From JACDBE01 sp051002015 (GTDB lineage: Bacteria; Actinomycetota; Acidimicrobiia; Spongiisociales; UBA5794): 64,000 nt of DNA. Below the pieces are notes generated by a model. The model saw only the letters and a list, made by a program, of their open reading frames with translations, did not search any database and had not been told where the DNA came from. Made by a program: the position numbers and the translations under genes. The stretch covers positions 1 through 64,000 of the forward strand of contig JBPCMS010000078.1 of NCBI GenBank assembly GCA_051002015.1. The letters run 5' to 3'. Below, one piece after another: positions 8,504-16,476 of the stretch; within the stretch, counting starts at the first letter, position 1, and each line of letters opens with the position of its first letter.

Positions 8504-8808
8504 TGAAGCTCAAGGTTGGGGACACCGTGCGGGTGATCGCCGGCAAGGACAAGGGCACCGAGAGCCGGATCGCCAAGGTCATCAAGCAGCGCGGCAAGAT
8601 CATCGTCGAGGGTGTGGCAACGGCCAAGCGCCACCAGCGCCCCACCGGGCAGACGATGCAGGGCGGGATCATCGACAAGGACATGCCGATCGACGCCTCC
8701 AACGTGATGATCGTGTGCCCCGACTGTGGTCCCACGAGGATCGGGGCCCGCATCGACGACGAGGGTGTCAAACACCGGGTGTGCCGCAAGTGCGGAGGTG
8801 ACCTGTGA
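8503..8808 (+). CDS. rplX: 50S ribosomal protein L24
   Basis: L24 of 101 residues, an assembly initiator protein. An N-terminal KOW motif (GDTVRVIAGKDKGTESRIAK) is followed by a C-terminal CPDCG...CRKCG pair that could bind zinc, as in many L24 proteins. ATG 8503 shares one base with the rplN stop; a GTG one codon earlier is less likely. The stop region overlaps rplE. Confidence 0.95.
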   Translation: MKLKVGDTVRVIAGKDKGTESRIAKVIKQRGKIIVEGVATAKRHQRPTGQTMQGGIIDKDMPIDASNVMIVCPDCGPTRIGARIDDEGVKHRVCRKCGGDL

Positions 8809-9362
8809 CCCCCCGTTTCAAGCAGCGTTACCACGACGAGATCCGGGACCAGCTCCAGGAGCACCTCGCCCTGGCCAACGTCATGGAGGTGCCCAGACTG
8901 CTCAAGATCGTGGTCAACATGGGGCTGGGGGACGCCGCCGCCGACTCCAAGCTGGTCGACGCCGCCGTCACCGACATGCGGGCGATCACCGGCCAGCAAC
9001 CGAGGATCAACCGGGCCCGCAAGTCCATCGCCAACTTCAAGTTGCGCGAGGGGATGCCGATCGGTGTCTCGGCCACGCTGCGGGGCGACCGGATGTGGGA
9101 GTTCTTCGATCGGCTGGTCACCCTGGCCATCCCCAGGATCCGGGACTTCCGCGGGCTGAGCCCGACAGGGTTCGACGGGGCGGGCAACTACAGCTTCGGG
9201 GTCACCGAGCAGCTGATCTTCCCCGAGATCGAGTATGACCAGGTTGGCAAGGTTCGGGGCATGGACATCACGTTCGTGACCACGGCGAAGAGCGACGAAC
9301 AGGGCCGCGCCTTCCTCGAAGCGTTCGGTTTCCCGTTCCGGCGGCAACAGGCAGGTGTGTGA
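8805..9362 (+). CDS. rplE: 50S ribosomal protein L5
   Basis: L5 of 185 residues, a 5S rRNA-binding protein of the central protuberance. Typical motifs: VPRLLKIVVNMGLGDA, TGQQPRINRARKSIANFKLR, DRLVTLAIPRIRDFRGL and NYSFGVTEQLIFPEI. It starts at GTG 8805 inside the rplX stop region, and its stop shares a base with rpsN. Confidence 0.97.
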   Translation: MTPRFKQRYHDEIRDQLQEHLALANVMEVPRLLKIVVNMGLGDAAADSKLVDAAVTDMRAITGQQPRINRARKSIANFKLREGMPIGVSATLRGDRMWEFFDRLVTLAIPRIRDFRGLSPTGFDGAGNYSFGVTEQLIFPEIEYDQVGKVRGMDITFVTTAKSDEQGRAFLEAFGFPFRRQQAGV

Positions 9363-9667
9363 TGGCGAAGAAGTCGATGATCAACAAGAACGAGCGCCGC
9401 AAGATGCTGGTGGAGCGCTACGCCGCCCGCCGCGCCGAGCTGGTCGCCGTCATCAAGGATCCCGAGAAGTCCTACGAGGAGAAGCGCGAGGCGTACCAGG
9501 CGCTGGCCAAGATGCCACGTGACGCCAGCGCCACCCGCTACCGCAACCGGTGCGGGGTCACCGGTCGTCCCCGTGGCTACTTCCGTACGTTCGGGATGTC
9601 ACGCGTGGCACTGCGCCAGCTCGCCCACAACGGCGAGCTGCCCGGTGTCAGGAAGGCTTCCTGGTAG
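9362..9667 (+). CDS. rpsN: 30S ribosomal protein S14, long zinc-free type
   Basis: S14 of 101 residues. It is the long form lacking the paired CxxC zinc motif of the 61-residue type Z S14 that many actinobacteria carry at this locus; only one cysteine (NRCGVTGRPRGY) remains. The C-terminal core GRPRGYFRTFGMSRVALRQL is intact. ATG 9362 overlaps the rplE stop by one base. rpsH begins directly after the stop. Confidence 0.95.
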   Translation: MAKKSMINKNERRKMLVERYAARRAELVAVIKDPEKSYEEKREAYQALAKMPRDASATRYRNRCGVTGRPRGYFRTFGMSRVALRQLAHNGELPGVRKASW

Positions 9668-10063
9668 ATGTACACCGATCCCATCGCCGACATGCTCACC
9701 CGCATCCGCAACGCCAACCAGGCGCTGCATGCCGAGGTCACCATGCCCGCCTCCAAGATCAAGGAGGGCATCGCCGAGATCCTGGCCGCCGAGGGGTATG
9801 TCGACAGCTTCAAGATCCAGGAGGCCGGTGTGGGCCGCGCCCTCACCATCCGGCTGCGCTATGGCGACGACCGGGGCCGAGTCCTCAAGGGGATCAAGCG
9901 GATCTCCTCGCCCGGGCACCGGGTGTACCGGCCGGCGGCCGCCATCAGCCGGGTCCAGGGCGGTCTCGGCGTCGCCATCCTGTCGACGTCACAGGGCCTG
10001 CTCACCGACCGTGAGGCGCGGCGCCGCAACGTGGGCGGCGAAGTCGTCTGCGAGGTCTGGTGA
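9668..10063 (+). CDS. rpsH: 30S ribosomal protein S8
   Basis: S8 of 131 residues, a central 16S rRNA binder; in E. coli it represses the spc operon. It starts YTDPIADMLTRIRNANQA and ends with the conserved GLLTDREARRRNVGGEVVCEVW. The ATG comes immediately after the rpsN stop codon. Length and spacing are ordinary. Confidence 0.97.
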   Translation: MYTDPIADMLTRIRNANQALHAEVTMPASKIKEGIAEILAAEGYVDSFKIQEAGVGRALTIRLRYGDDRGRVLKGIKRISSPGHRVYRPAAAISRVQGGLGVAILSTSQGLLTDREARRRNVGGEVVCEVW

Positions 10064-10066
10064 ACC

Positions 10067-10603
10067 ATGAGCCGAATCGGTAACAGCCCCATTCCGGTCC
10101 CTTCCGGGGTCGACGTCACTGTCGACGGCCGCACCGTGTCGGTGAAGGGCCCGAAGGGGGCCCTGAACCGGTGGGTCGACGGACGCATCCAGGTCTCGGT
10201 GGAAGACGGTGTGGTAACGCTGAAACGCGCCACCGACGAGCGCGCCGTGCGGTCGCTCCATGGCCTCTACCGGGCGCTGTTGGCCAACATGGTCACCGGT
10301 GTGTCCGACGGTTACCGCAAGGAACTGCAGGCGGTCGGGGTCGGCTACCGGGCCAACCTCCAGGGCCGCCGGCTCGAGCTCCAGGTGGGGTTCTCCCACC
10401 CGGTGGTGATCGAGGCGCCCGACGGCATCGACTTCGAGGTCCCCGAGCCGACCAGGATCATCGTCACCGGGATCGACAAGGAGCTGGTCGGCCAGACGGC
10501 GGCGAACATCCGGCGGGTCCGGCCCCCCGAGCCGTACAAGGGCAAGGGAATCCGGTACGTAGACGAGCACGTGCGCCGCAAGGCCGGCAAGGCGGGTGGA
10601 TGA
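10067..10603 (+). CDS. rplF: 50S ribosomal protein L6
   Basis: L6 of 178 residues, two homologous domains near the sarcin-ricin loop. It begins SRIGNSPIPVPSGVDVTV and ends with RRVRPPEPYKGKGIRYVDE and a basic tail, as expected. The start ATG 10067 is three bases after rpsH. The stop TGA overlaps the rplR start. Confidence 0.97.
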   Translation: MSRIGNSPIPVPSGVDVTVDGRTVSVKGPKGALNRWVDGRIQVSVEDGVVTLKRATDERAVRSLHGLYRALLANMVTGVSDGYRKELQAVGVGYRANLQGRRLELQVGFSHPVVIEAPDGIDFEVPEPTRIIVTGIDKELVGQTAANIRRVRPPEPYKGKGIRYVDEHVRRKAGKAGG

Positions 10604-10956
10604 TGAGAGGTTCACGGACAGACGCCAGGCGGAGACGCCACGTCCGGGTCCGCAAGGCGGTGCGGGGCACCGGGGCACGTCCCCGTCTCGCCGTCTACCG
10701 CAGCAACCGGTACATCTACGCCCAGGTGATCAACGACGAGAGCGGGATCACCCTCGCCGCCGCCTCGTCCCGGGAGAAGGGGCTGGCCGAGCGCACCCTC
10801 AACCTGGAGACGTCGGCCGAGGTCGGCAAGCTGATCGCCGCTCGAGCAACCGACGCCGGGGTGAGCACCGTTGTGTTCGACCGGGGCGGGTTCGCCTTTC
10901 ACGGCCGGGTCAAGGCGCTCGCCGATGGGGCCCGCCAAGCCGGGCTCGAGTTCTGA
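10600..10956 (+). CDS. rplR: 50S ribosomal protein L18
   Basis: L18 of 118 residues (117 if the adjacent ATG at 10603 is used), a 5S rRNA-binding protein. Motifs: RRRRHVRVRKAVRGTGARPR, then RLAVYRSNRYIYAQVI, and the C-terminal FDRGGFAFHGRVKALADGAR. Both candidate ATGs overlap the rplF stop. Its last codons and stop form the first unit of a 9-bp tandem repeat that fills the gap to rpsE. Confidence 0.95.
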   Translation: MMRGSRTDARRRRHVRVRKAVRGTGARPRLAVYRSNRYIYAQVINDESGITLAAASSREKGLAERTLNLETSAEVGKLIAARATDAGVSTVVFDRGGFAFHGRVKALADGARQAGLEF

Positions 10957-10983
10957 GAGTTCTGAGAGTTCTGAGAGTTCTGA
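10948..10983 (+). repeat. Four tandem copies of a 9-bp unit across the rplR stop
   Basis: GAGTTCTGA is repeated four times without a mismatch, starting inside the last codons of rplR. Each unit carries the same in-frame TGA stop, so rplR ends identically however many copies exist. The array makes the rplR-rpsE gap (46 bases) unusually long for this cluster. Perfect copies suggest slippage. Confidence 0.95.
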
Positions 10984-11002
10984 GAGAGTTGAGGAGCACG
11001 AC

Positions 11003-11572
11003 ATGACCAGCAGGAGATCGGACTCCCGAGTCAGGGATTCGGAGTTCGAAGAGCGGGTGATCGCCATCAACCGCGTGGCCAAGGTGGTCAAGGGCGGCCG
11101 GCGGTTCTCGTTCACCGCCCTGGTCACCGTTGGCAACGGCGCCGGCAAGGTGGGCGTCGGCTACGGGAAGGCCAAGGAGGTCCCCACCGCCATCCAGAAG
11201 GCGATCGAGATCGCCAAGAAGTCAATGGTGGACGTCCCCATGGCGGGCACCACGATCATACACGAGGTGATCGGCGTGCACGGCGCCTCGCGCGTCATGC
11301 TCAAGCCGGCATCGCCCGGTACCGGTGTCATCGCCGGTGGCGCGGTGCGCCAGATCCTCGAGGCGGCGGGCATCCGCGATGTCCTGGCCAAATCGCTCGG
11401 CTCGCCGACCCACATCAACGTCGCCCGGGCCACGATGGACGCCATCGCCAGACAGCGGCGTCCCGAAGAGGTGGCCAGGGCCAGGGGCAAGCGTCCCGAG
11501 GAGATCTTCCCACCTGCGCTGCTCGCCGCCTACCGGTCGGCCGAGCTGATGAAGACCCAGGTGGGTGAGTGA
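11003..11572 (+). CDS. rpsE: 30S ribosomal protein S5
   Basis: S5 of 189 residues, involved in decoding fidelity and mRNA unwinding. The double-stranded-RNA-binding N-domain (EFEERVIAINRVAKVVKGGR, RFSFTALVTVGNGAGKVGVG) is followed by the C-domain (VMLKPASPGTGVIAGGAVRQ). ATG 11003 with GTTGAGGAG upstream is chosen. The frame stays open upstream through the 9-bp repeat (reading Ser-Ser-Glu units), but that extension is not S5-like. Confidence 0.96.
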   Translation: MTSRRSDSRVRDSEFEERVIAINRVAKVVKGGRRFSFTALVTVGNGAGKVGVGYGKAKEVPTAIQKAIEIAKKSMVDVPMAGTTIIHEVIGVHGASRVMLKPASPGTGVIAGGAVRQILEAAGIRDVLAKSLGSPTHINVARATMDAIARQRRPEEVARARGKRPEEIFPPALLAAYRSAELMKTQVGE

Positions 11573-11573
11573 G

Positions 11574-11759
11574 ATGGCAGCAACGTTGAGGATCACCCTG
11601 AAGAAGAGCGTCATCGGCGAGAAGCCGAAGACCCGCGCCACCGTGGAGAGCCTCGGGCTCCGCAAGATCCATCAGTCGGTGGACCGCCCCGACTCGCCCG
11701 ACGTGCGCGGGATGATCTTCCGGGCCAAGCACCTGCTCGAGGTCGAGGAGTTGTCATGA
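11574..11759 (+). CDS. rpmD: 50S ribosomal protein L30
   Basis: L30 of 61 residues, a small large-subunit surface protein. It starts at ATG 11574, one base after the rpsE stop, reading MAATLRITLKKSVIGEKPK, and contains TVESLGLRKIHQSVDRPDSP, the L30 signature region. An ATG nine bases earlier in frame is inside rpsE. The stop overlaps the rplO start. Confidence 0.94.
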   Translation: MAATLRITLKKSVIGEKPKTRATVESLGLRKIHQSVDRPDSPDVRGMIFRAKHLLEVEELS

Positions 11760-12193
11760 AGCTGCATCATCTCAAGCCGGCACCGGGCTCGAGGTCGAAG
11801 AAGATCCGGGTCGGCCGGGGGGAGAGCGGGCGGCGGGGCAAGACCGCCGGCCGCGGCACCAAGGGCCAGAAGGCCCGCGGTCAGGTCCGTCCCGGGTTCG
11901 AAGGCGGCCAGATGCCGCTGCAGCGGCGGCTGCCCAAGCTCAAGGGGTTCAAGAACCGCAACAAGGAGTACTTCGCCCTGATCAACGTCGGGCGGCTCAA
12001 CGACTTCGAGGCGGGCACCGAGGTGACCCCCGAGATCCTGCGTTCGGCCGGTCTGGTCAAACACCGGGGCAGGATCAAGGTGCTCGGCGAGGGCGAGATC
12101 GATCGCGCCGTCACCGTGCGTGCCCATGCCTTCAGCCTCGGCGCCGTCGAGAAGATCAAGGCGGCGGGTGGCTCGGCCGACGTCGTCGACTGA
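11756..12193 (+). CDS. rplO: 50S ribosomal protein L15
   Basis: L15 of 145 residues, a late-assembly protein. The Gly/Arg-rich N-terminus (KKIRVGRGESGRRGKTAGRG, then TKGQKARGQVRPGFEGGQMP) and the LPKLKGFKN segment are diagnostic. ATG 11756 overlaps the rpmD stop by four bases. A 61-base gap then separates it from secY. Confidence 0.96.
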   Translation: MKLHHLKPAPGSRSKKIRVGRGESGRRGKTAGRGTKGQKARGQVRPGFEGGQMPLQRRLPKLKGFKNRNKEYFALINVGRLNDFEAGTEVTPEILRSAGLVKHRGRIKVLGEGEIDRAVTVRAHAFSLGAVEKIKAAGGSADVVD

Positions 12194-12254
12194 CCGTCGA
12201 CACCCACCCGACCACTAACCTCGCCGACATACCACAAGGGGCCCACCCGCTCTC

Positions 12255-13562
12255 ATGCTGTCCGTTTTCCGCAACATGTTCAGGATCCCGGATCTCCGGA
12301 ACAAGATCCTGTTCACGCTCTTCATCTTCGCCATCTACCGCTTCGGCGCCGCCATCCCGACGCCCGGTGTCGATCTGGAGCGGGTGCAGCAGTTCGCCGA
12401 CCAGTCGACCAACAGCGGGTTCATCGGGCTGATCAACCTGTTCTCGGGTGGCGCGCTGGAGACGCTGTCCGTGTTCGCCCTCGGGATCATGCCGTACATC
12501 ACGGCATCGATCATCATGCAGCTCCTCGCCGTGGTCATCCCACGCCTCCAGGCGCTGCGGGAGGAGGGTGACGCCGGCCAGAAGGTGATCACCCAGTGGA
12601 CCCGCTACATCACGGTCGGTCTGGCTCTGATCCAGTCGACGTCGTTCACGTTCCTGTTCCACTCCGGGCAGTTCACCGGGGGCATCGACCTGATCCCCGA
12701 CTACACGGTGCGCAACGTGCTGACCATCATCATCACGATGACCGCGGGTACCGCCCTCATCATGTGGCTCGGTGAGCTGATCACCCAGCGCGGCATCGGC
12801 AACGGCATGTCGTTGATCATCTTCGTCAGCATCGTCAGCCAGCTCCCCTCCCAGCTCGGGATCCTGAGGGCCAACTCCAACACGGGCCAGTTCGTCGCCG
12901 TGCTGCTGCTGATGCTGGTGCTGACGGTGGGGATCATCTTCATCGACCAGGGCCAGCGCCGGATACCCATCCAGTTCTCCCGGCGGGTCCGGGGTCGCAG
13001 GATGCTCGGTGGCCAGAGCACCTACATCCCGCTCAAGGTCAACATGGCGGGGGTGATCCCGGTGATCTTCGCCACCTCGATCATGTACTTCCCGGTGCTG
13101 GTGGGATCGATGCTTCCGGCCACCGGGTGGGGTCAGGCGGTGCGCAACTGGATCGACAGCAACCTGACCTCGGCCAGCGCCGGCGGGTTGTCGCCGACCC
13201 TGCCCTACATGCTGATGCTGGGTCTGCTGGTGGTGTTCTTCAGCTACTTCTACACCGCCATCCAGTTCGACCCGGAGCGCCAGGCGGACACCATCCAGCG
13301 CCAGGGCGGGTTCATCCCCGGTATCCGGCCCGGGCGGCAGACGGTGAACTACCTGCAGCACGTGCTCAGCCGGATCACCCTTCCCGGTTCGATGTACCTG
13401 ATGGTGGTCGCCATCGCCCCCTCGTTCCTGGGGTGGCTGTGGAACATCCCGGTCGGGCTGTCCGGGGTCTCGGTCCTGATCGTGGCCGGGGTCGCCCTCG
13501 AGACCATGAAGCAGGTCGAGAGCCAGCTGATGATGCGCAACTACGAGGGGTTCCTCCGCTGA
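12255..13562 (+). CDS. secY: Preprotein translocase subunit SecY
   Basis: Channel subunit of the Sec translocase in the cytoplasmic membrane, 435 residues with about ten hydrophobic segments. It opens with FRIPDLRNKILFTLFIFAIY (first membrane segment), followed by the plug-region stretch GALETLSVFALGIMPYITAS. The cytoplasmic loop RRIPIQFSRRVRGRRMLGGQ and the C-terminal MMRNYEGFLR are typical. It starts at ATG 12255 after a 61-base gap. The stop shares a base with adk. Confidence 0.97.
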   Translation: MLSVFRNMFRIPDLRNKILFTLFIFAIYRFGAAIPTPGVDLERVQQFADQSTNSGFIGLINLFSGGALETLSVFALGIMPYITASIIMQLLAVVIPRLQALREEGDAGQKVITQWTRYITVGLALIQSTSFTFLFHSGQFTGGIDLIPDYTVRNVLTIIITMTAGTALIMWLGELITQRGIGNGMSLIIFVSIVSQLPSQLGILRANSNTGQFVAVLLLMLVLTVGIIFIDQGQRRIPIQFSRRVRGRRMLGGQSTYIPLKVNMAGVIPVIFATSIMYFPVLVGSMLPATGWGQAVRNWIDSNLTSASAGGLSPTLPYMLMLGLLVVFFSYFYTAIQFDPERQADTIQRQGGFIPGIRPGRQTVNYLQHVLSRITLPGSMYLMVVAIAPSFLGWLWNIPVGLSGVSVLIVAGVALETMKQVESQLMMRNYEGFLR

Positions 13563-14134
13563 TGGGGAGGAGGCTGCTGTTCCTCGGGCCCCCCGGTGCC
13601 GGCAAGGGCACCCAGGCGGTGATGCTGGCCCGGGCGCTCGGGGTCCCCCACCTGTCCACCGGTGACATGCTGCGCCGGGCGGTGTCGGAAGGCACCGAAC
13701 TGGGCCGGCAGGCCGAGGCGATCATGACCGCCGGCGACCTGGTCCCGGATGATCTCGTGGTGGCGATGGTGGGGGAGCGGCTGGCCGAGCCGGACGCCGC
13801 CTGCGGCTACCTGCTCGACGGGTTCCCCCGCAACGTGGCCCAGGCCGAGGCGCTCCGCGCCGGGCTCGTCGACGACGGCATCGAGCTGGTCGTGCTGCTC
13901 GATGTCGACGAGGACGAGCTGGTCACCCGGTTGCTGGGCCGCGCCGCCGCGCTGGGACGCACCGACGACAACGAGGAGACGATCCGTCGTCGCCTGGCGG
14001 TTTACCGATCCGAGACTGCCCCGCTGGCGGAGCACTACCCGGGGACCGGCGTCGAGGTGGTCGCCGTCGAAGGGACCGGCACCATCGGCGAGGTGTTCGC
14101 CCGCATCGTGGGCGCCCTCGCCGCCGAGCGCTGA
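13562..14134 (+). CDS. adk: Adenylate kinase, short form
   Basis: Interconverts ATP + AMP with 2 ADP in the cytoplasm. It has 190 residues, the short type without a zinc-binding LID. The P-loop GPPGAGKGTQ is at residues 8-17, followed by HLSTGDMLRRA, LLDGFPRN and the arginine motif RTDDNEETIRRRL. The ATG overlaps the secY stop by one base, the classic secY-adk-map arrangement. Confidence 0.96.
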   Translation: MGRRLLFLGPPGAGKGTQAVMLARALGVPHLSTGDMLRRAVSEGTELGRQAEAIMTAGDLVPDDLVVAMVGERLAEPDAACGYLLDGFPRNVAQAEALRAGLVDDGIELVVLLDVDEDELVTRLLGRAAALGRTDDNEETIRRRLAVYRSETAPLAEHYPGTGVEVVAVEGTGTIGEVFARIVGALAAER

Positions 14135-14160
14135 GACTCGCCCATGAAGGGTGCGACACG

Positions 14161-14940
14161 ATGAGCGGCAAGGTGATGACGATGAAGACCTGGGCCGACT
14201 TCGAGAGGATGCAGGTGGCCGGGCGATGTGTCGCTGCGGTGCACGCCGCCGTCCGGGAGGCCGCCGCCCCCGGTGTCTCCACCAGCGAGCTCGACGCCAT
14301 CGCCGAGGCGGTGGTCAGGGCGCACGGCTGCCGACCATCGTTCCTCGGCTACCACGGCTATCCGGCCACGATCTGCGCCTCGCCCAACGCCACCATCGTC
14401 CACGGCATCCCCGACGGCTACCGCCTGGTGGAGGGCGATGTCCTGTCCGTCGACGCCGGCGCCATCTTCGAGGGTTGGCACGGCGACGCCGCCTTCACCA
14501 TGGCCATCGGTGAGGTGCCTCGCGCCGTCGCCCGACTGATCGAGGTGACCGAGGAGGCGTTGTGGAACGGGATCGCCCAGGCGCAGGCGGGCAGGAGGCT
14601 GGGCGACATCGGTCATGCCGTCGAGCAGACCGCCTCGCCGCACGGCTACGGCGTGGTGCGGGAGTACGTCGGACACGGGATCGGTCGTTCGATGCACGAG
14701 GCGCCCGACGTCCACAACTTCGGTGACACCGGCAAGGGGCTCAAGCTGAAGACGGGGATGGCGCTGGCCATCGAGCCGATGTTCAACCTGGGCGGCGCGG
14801 AGACGTTGACCCTCGAGGACGGCTGGACCGTGGTCACCGCAGACGGCTCGATCTCCGCCCACTTCGAGCACACCGTGCTGCTCACCGAGAAGGGCTCGAT
14901 GGTGTCGACCCTGCCCGAACCGGTCCTGGTCGGCGCCTGA
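14161..14940 (+). CDS. map: Methionine aminopeptidase, type I
   Basis: Removes the initiator methionine from nascent proteins. The 259 residues carry the metal-ligand motifs of the family: VDAGAIFEGWHGDAAFT (two Asp), GHGIGRSMHEAP (His), ALAIEPMF (Glu) and HFEHTVL (Glu). It starts at ATG 14161 after a 26-base gap; GGGTGCGACACG upstream is a weak site. Its last 240 bases are duplicated at 16477. In this gene order infA normally follows; instead the accessory block begins right at the stop codon. Confidence 0.96.
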   Translation: MSGKVMTMKTWADFERMQVAGRCVAAVHAAVREAAAPGVSTSELDAIAEAVVRAHGCRPSFLGYHGYPATICASPNATIVHGIPDGYRLVEGDVLSVDAGAIFEGWHGDAAFTMAIGEVPRAVARLIEVTEEALWNGIAQAQAGRRLGDIGHAVEQTASPHGYGVVREYVGHGIGRSMHEAPDVHNFGDTGKGLKLKTGMALAIEPMFNLGGAETLTLEDGWTVVTADGSISAHFEHTVLLTEKGSMVSTLPEPVLVGA

Positions 14941-15095
14941 GGGGACCGCGGAACGGCGCTCAGCGTCCCACCAGCTCCCGTCGTCGAGAACCACCTGCTC
15001 CAGCGGGTGGGTGGCCGGACCCTGGAGGACCGCCCCGTCGAGTCCGTAGCCCGAGCCGTGACATGACAACCCGCCTCGGCACCGGCCGCCGTCAT
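14941..15095 (-). pseudogene. Rieske iron-sulfur protein, C-terminal remnant with frameshift
   Basis: Read on the minus strand from the ATG that overlaps the TIGR02588 stop (15095), the sequence gives MTAAGAEAGC and then shifts frame into CHGSGYGLDGAVLQGPATHP followed by LEQVVLDDG. This is the second half of a Rieske domain (CPCHGS-type ligand motif, then the GPA..PL loop). At about 15060 the DNA reads TGT-CA-TGT-CAC where TGT-CCA-TGT-CAC would encode CPCH, so a single base appears lost. The first ligand motif (CxH) is absent, and the remnant ends where the map gene ends. A broken, truncated gene; not expected to bind a cluster. Confidence 0.55.
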
Positions 15096-15475
15096 GGCAG
15101 GGAGAACCCGCCCACACGCACCACGAGGTCGCCGTCCGCCGGGTCGTCCTCGAAGACGAACACCAGGTCATCCGAGGCGCCCCCGGCGAGGAAGTCGATC
15201 GTCTGGTCTGCGGTCACCGTCTCGTCTCCGATGGTCAGCTCGGCGACGACCTGGACATCGGCGGCGGTGGTGTCACCGTCATTCACGACCAGGACCGGGA
15301 CGTGGAAGCGTGGACCCCTGGCCTCGACCTCCCCATTGACGGAGGCGTTCGGTGCCGCCGGCTCCTGGTCGCCGATGATCTGCCCGGCGATGAGCCCGAC
15401 CACGCCGAGCAGCACGAGGCAAGCCACGAAGAACGTGACCCATTCGGCTCCGGTACGGGAGCGGGAAGCAGTCAT
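15092..15475 (-). CDS. TIGR02588-like membrane-anchored protein
   Basis: A 127-residue protein with one N-terminal membrane segment (about residues 11-32, VTFFVACLVLLGVVGLIAGQ). The domain after it is a predicted extracytoplasmic beta-rich domain (FHVPVLVVNDGDTTAADVQV). It resembles the uncharacterised TIGR02588 family, which is known to pair with TIGR02587, and that partner is encoded directly upstream here. Its ATG overlaps the partner's stop by four bases (ATGA), and its own stop overlaps the Rieske remnant. Function unknown. Confidence 0.75.
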   Translation of the reverse strand: MTASRSRTGAEWVTFFVACLVLLGVVGLIAGQIIGDQEPAAPNASVNGEVEARGPRFHVPVLVVNDGDTTAADVQVVAELTIGDETVTADQTIDFLAGGASDDLVFVFEDDPADGDLVVRVGGFSLP

Positions 15476-16359
15476 ATCGCCAACCGTCCCGCCGCTCCCC
15501 CGATGGCCGCCGGCAACCCGAGCACCACCACCTGGCTCAGGGTCGCCGGCCATGGTCCCTCCACGTTCTGGAAGATGACCAGCATCGACCACGACGCACC
15601 GAGCGCCACCAGGTAGGCGGCCACGGTTTCGCTCACCGGCCGTTGGAAGATGCCTCGCTGGGCGTGGCGTTGCTCTTCCTTGGCGAACCCGGCGACGAAC
15701 ACGATGCCATAACAGGCCAGCAGCGACAGCCCCATCAACCCCAGCAACCACGGTGGGTCGAGTGCGGACGCCAGCATCGGTACCTCGTCTGTGGGGGCGA
15801 TGCTGAGCGACAGGAAGACGGCCCCGATGAGGGTGGCGCCGAGATCGGCGAGGGTGCCGTTCATGCGCTCCGACCCCTTGGTGCCGGTATCACCGCCGCC
15901 GGCATCGTCTTCGTCGGATTCATCGCGACCACGTTGCAGGAAGTGGGCGGCTACCCCGATTCCGATGCAGAACGGGACGGACCCGTAGACGACCTGGCCA
16001 AGCCCTTCCTGCAGCGGCGTTCGACCGTTCAGCTCGCCCAGGAGGATGAGGATGACGGTGACGCTGAGGAGACCGATCGCCATCGCCTCGACGGTGTCCA
16101 TCAGGGCGTCTCCCCACCGGATGTCACGGGTGGAGCGGAACCCGGACGTGCGGTTGAGGAGGAGCACGGGCACCGTGGTGAGACCGAGGACGACCAGCGT
16201 TTGACCCGGTCGGGTGCTGCTGCCCGTCGACCACACCTCCGTCGTGTAGAGCAAGGGGATGCCAAAGAGAAGGCCCCCGGACACGGCCCGGACGACATCG
16301 ACCAACTCCTCCCGCCAAGGACCCCGACCGCCATCACCCTTCGACGGGCGGCGGCTCAT
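15472..16359 (-). CDS. TIGR02587-like integral membrane protein
   Basis: A 295-residue protein with about seven to eight hydrophobic segments, for example VVRAVSGGLLFGIPLLYTTE, AIGLLSVTVILILLGEL and WLLGLMGLSLLACYGIVFVA. A charged Asp/Glu/Gly-rich cytoplasmic loop lies mid-protein (RGRDESDEDDAGGGDTG). It matches the TIGR02587 pattern of putative integral membrane proteins, and the coupled downstream TIGR02588 gene supports the call. ATG 16359 is the first plausible Met; no strong ribosome site is visible. The family has no assigned role. Confidence 0.75.
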   Translation of the reverse strand: MSRRPSKGDGGRGPWREELVDVVRAVSGGLLFGIPLLYTTEVWSTGSSTRPGQTLVVLGLTTVPVLLLNRTSGFRSTRDIRWGDALMDTVEAMAIGLLSVTVILILLGELNGRTPLQEGLGQVVYGSVPFCIGIGVAAHFLQRGRDESDEDDAGGGDTGTKGSERMNGTLADLGATLIGAVFLSLSIAPTDEVPMLASALDPPWLLGLMGLSLLACYGIVFVAGFAKEEQRHAQRGIFQRPVSETVAAYLVALGASWSMLVIFQNVEGPWPATLSQVVVLGLPAAIGGAAGRLAI

Positions 16360-16476
16360 GGCGCGCCGCCACGTTTCGCCGAAGGCGATACGACCGGGAG
16401 GGGCTTTCGGAAGCGCGGCATCAGGGTCGCTTACCCGAGTCGGTGGCCGTTGAATCCTTGGAGATGAGGCCGGGCC

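Noticed and set aside
10871..11002. N-terminal extension of rpsE through the 9-bp repeat
   Set aside because: The frame is open but S5 homology begins after ATG 11003, which has a purine-rich ribosome site; the extension is repeat-derived.
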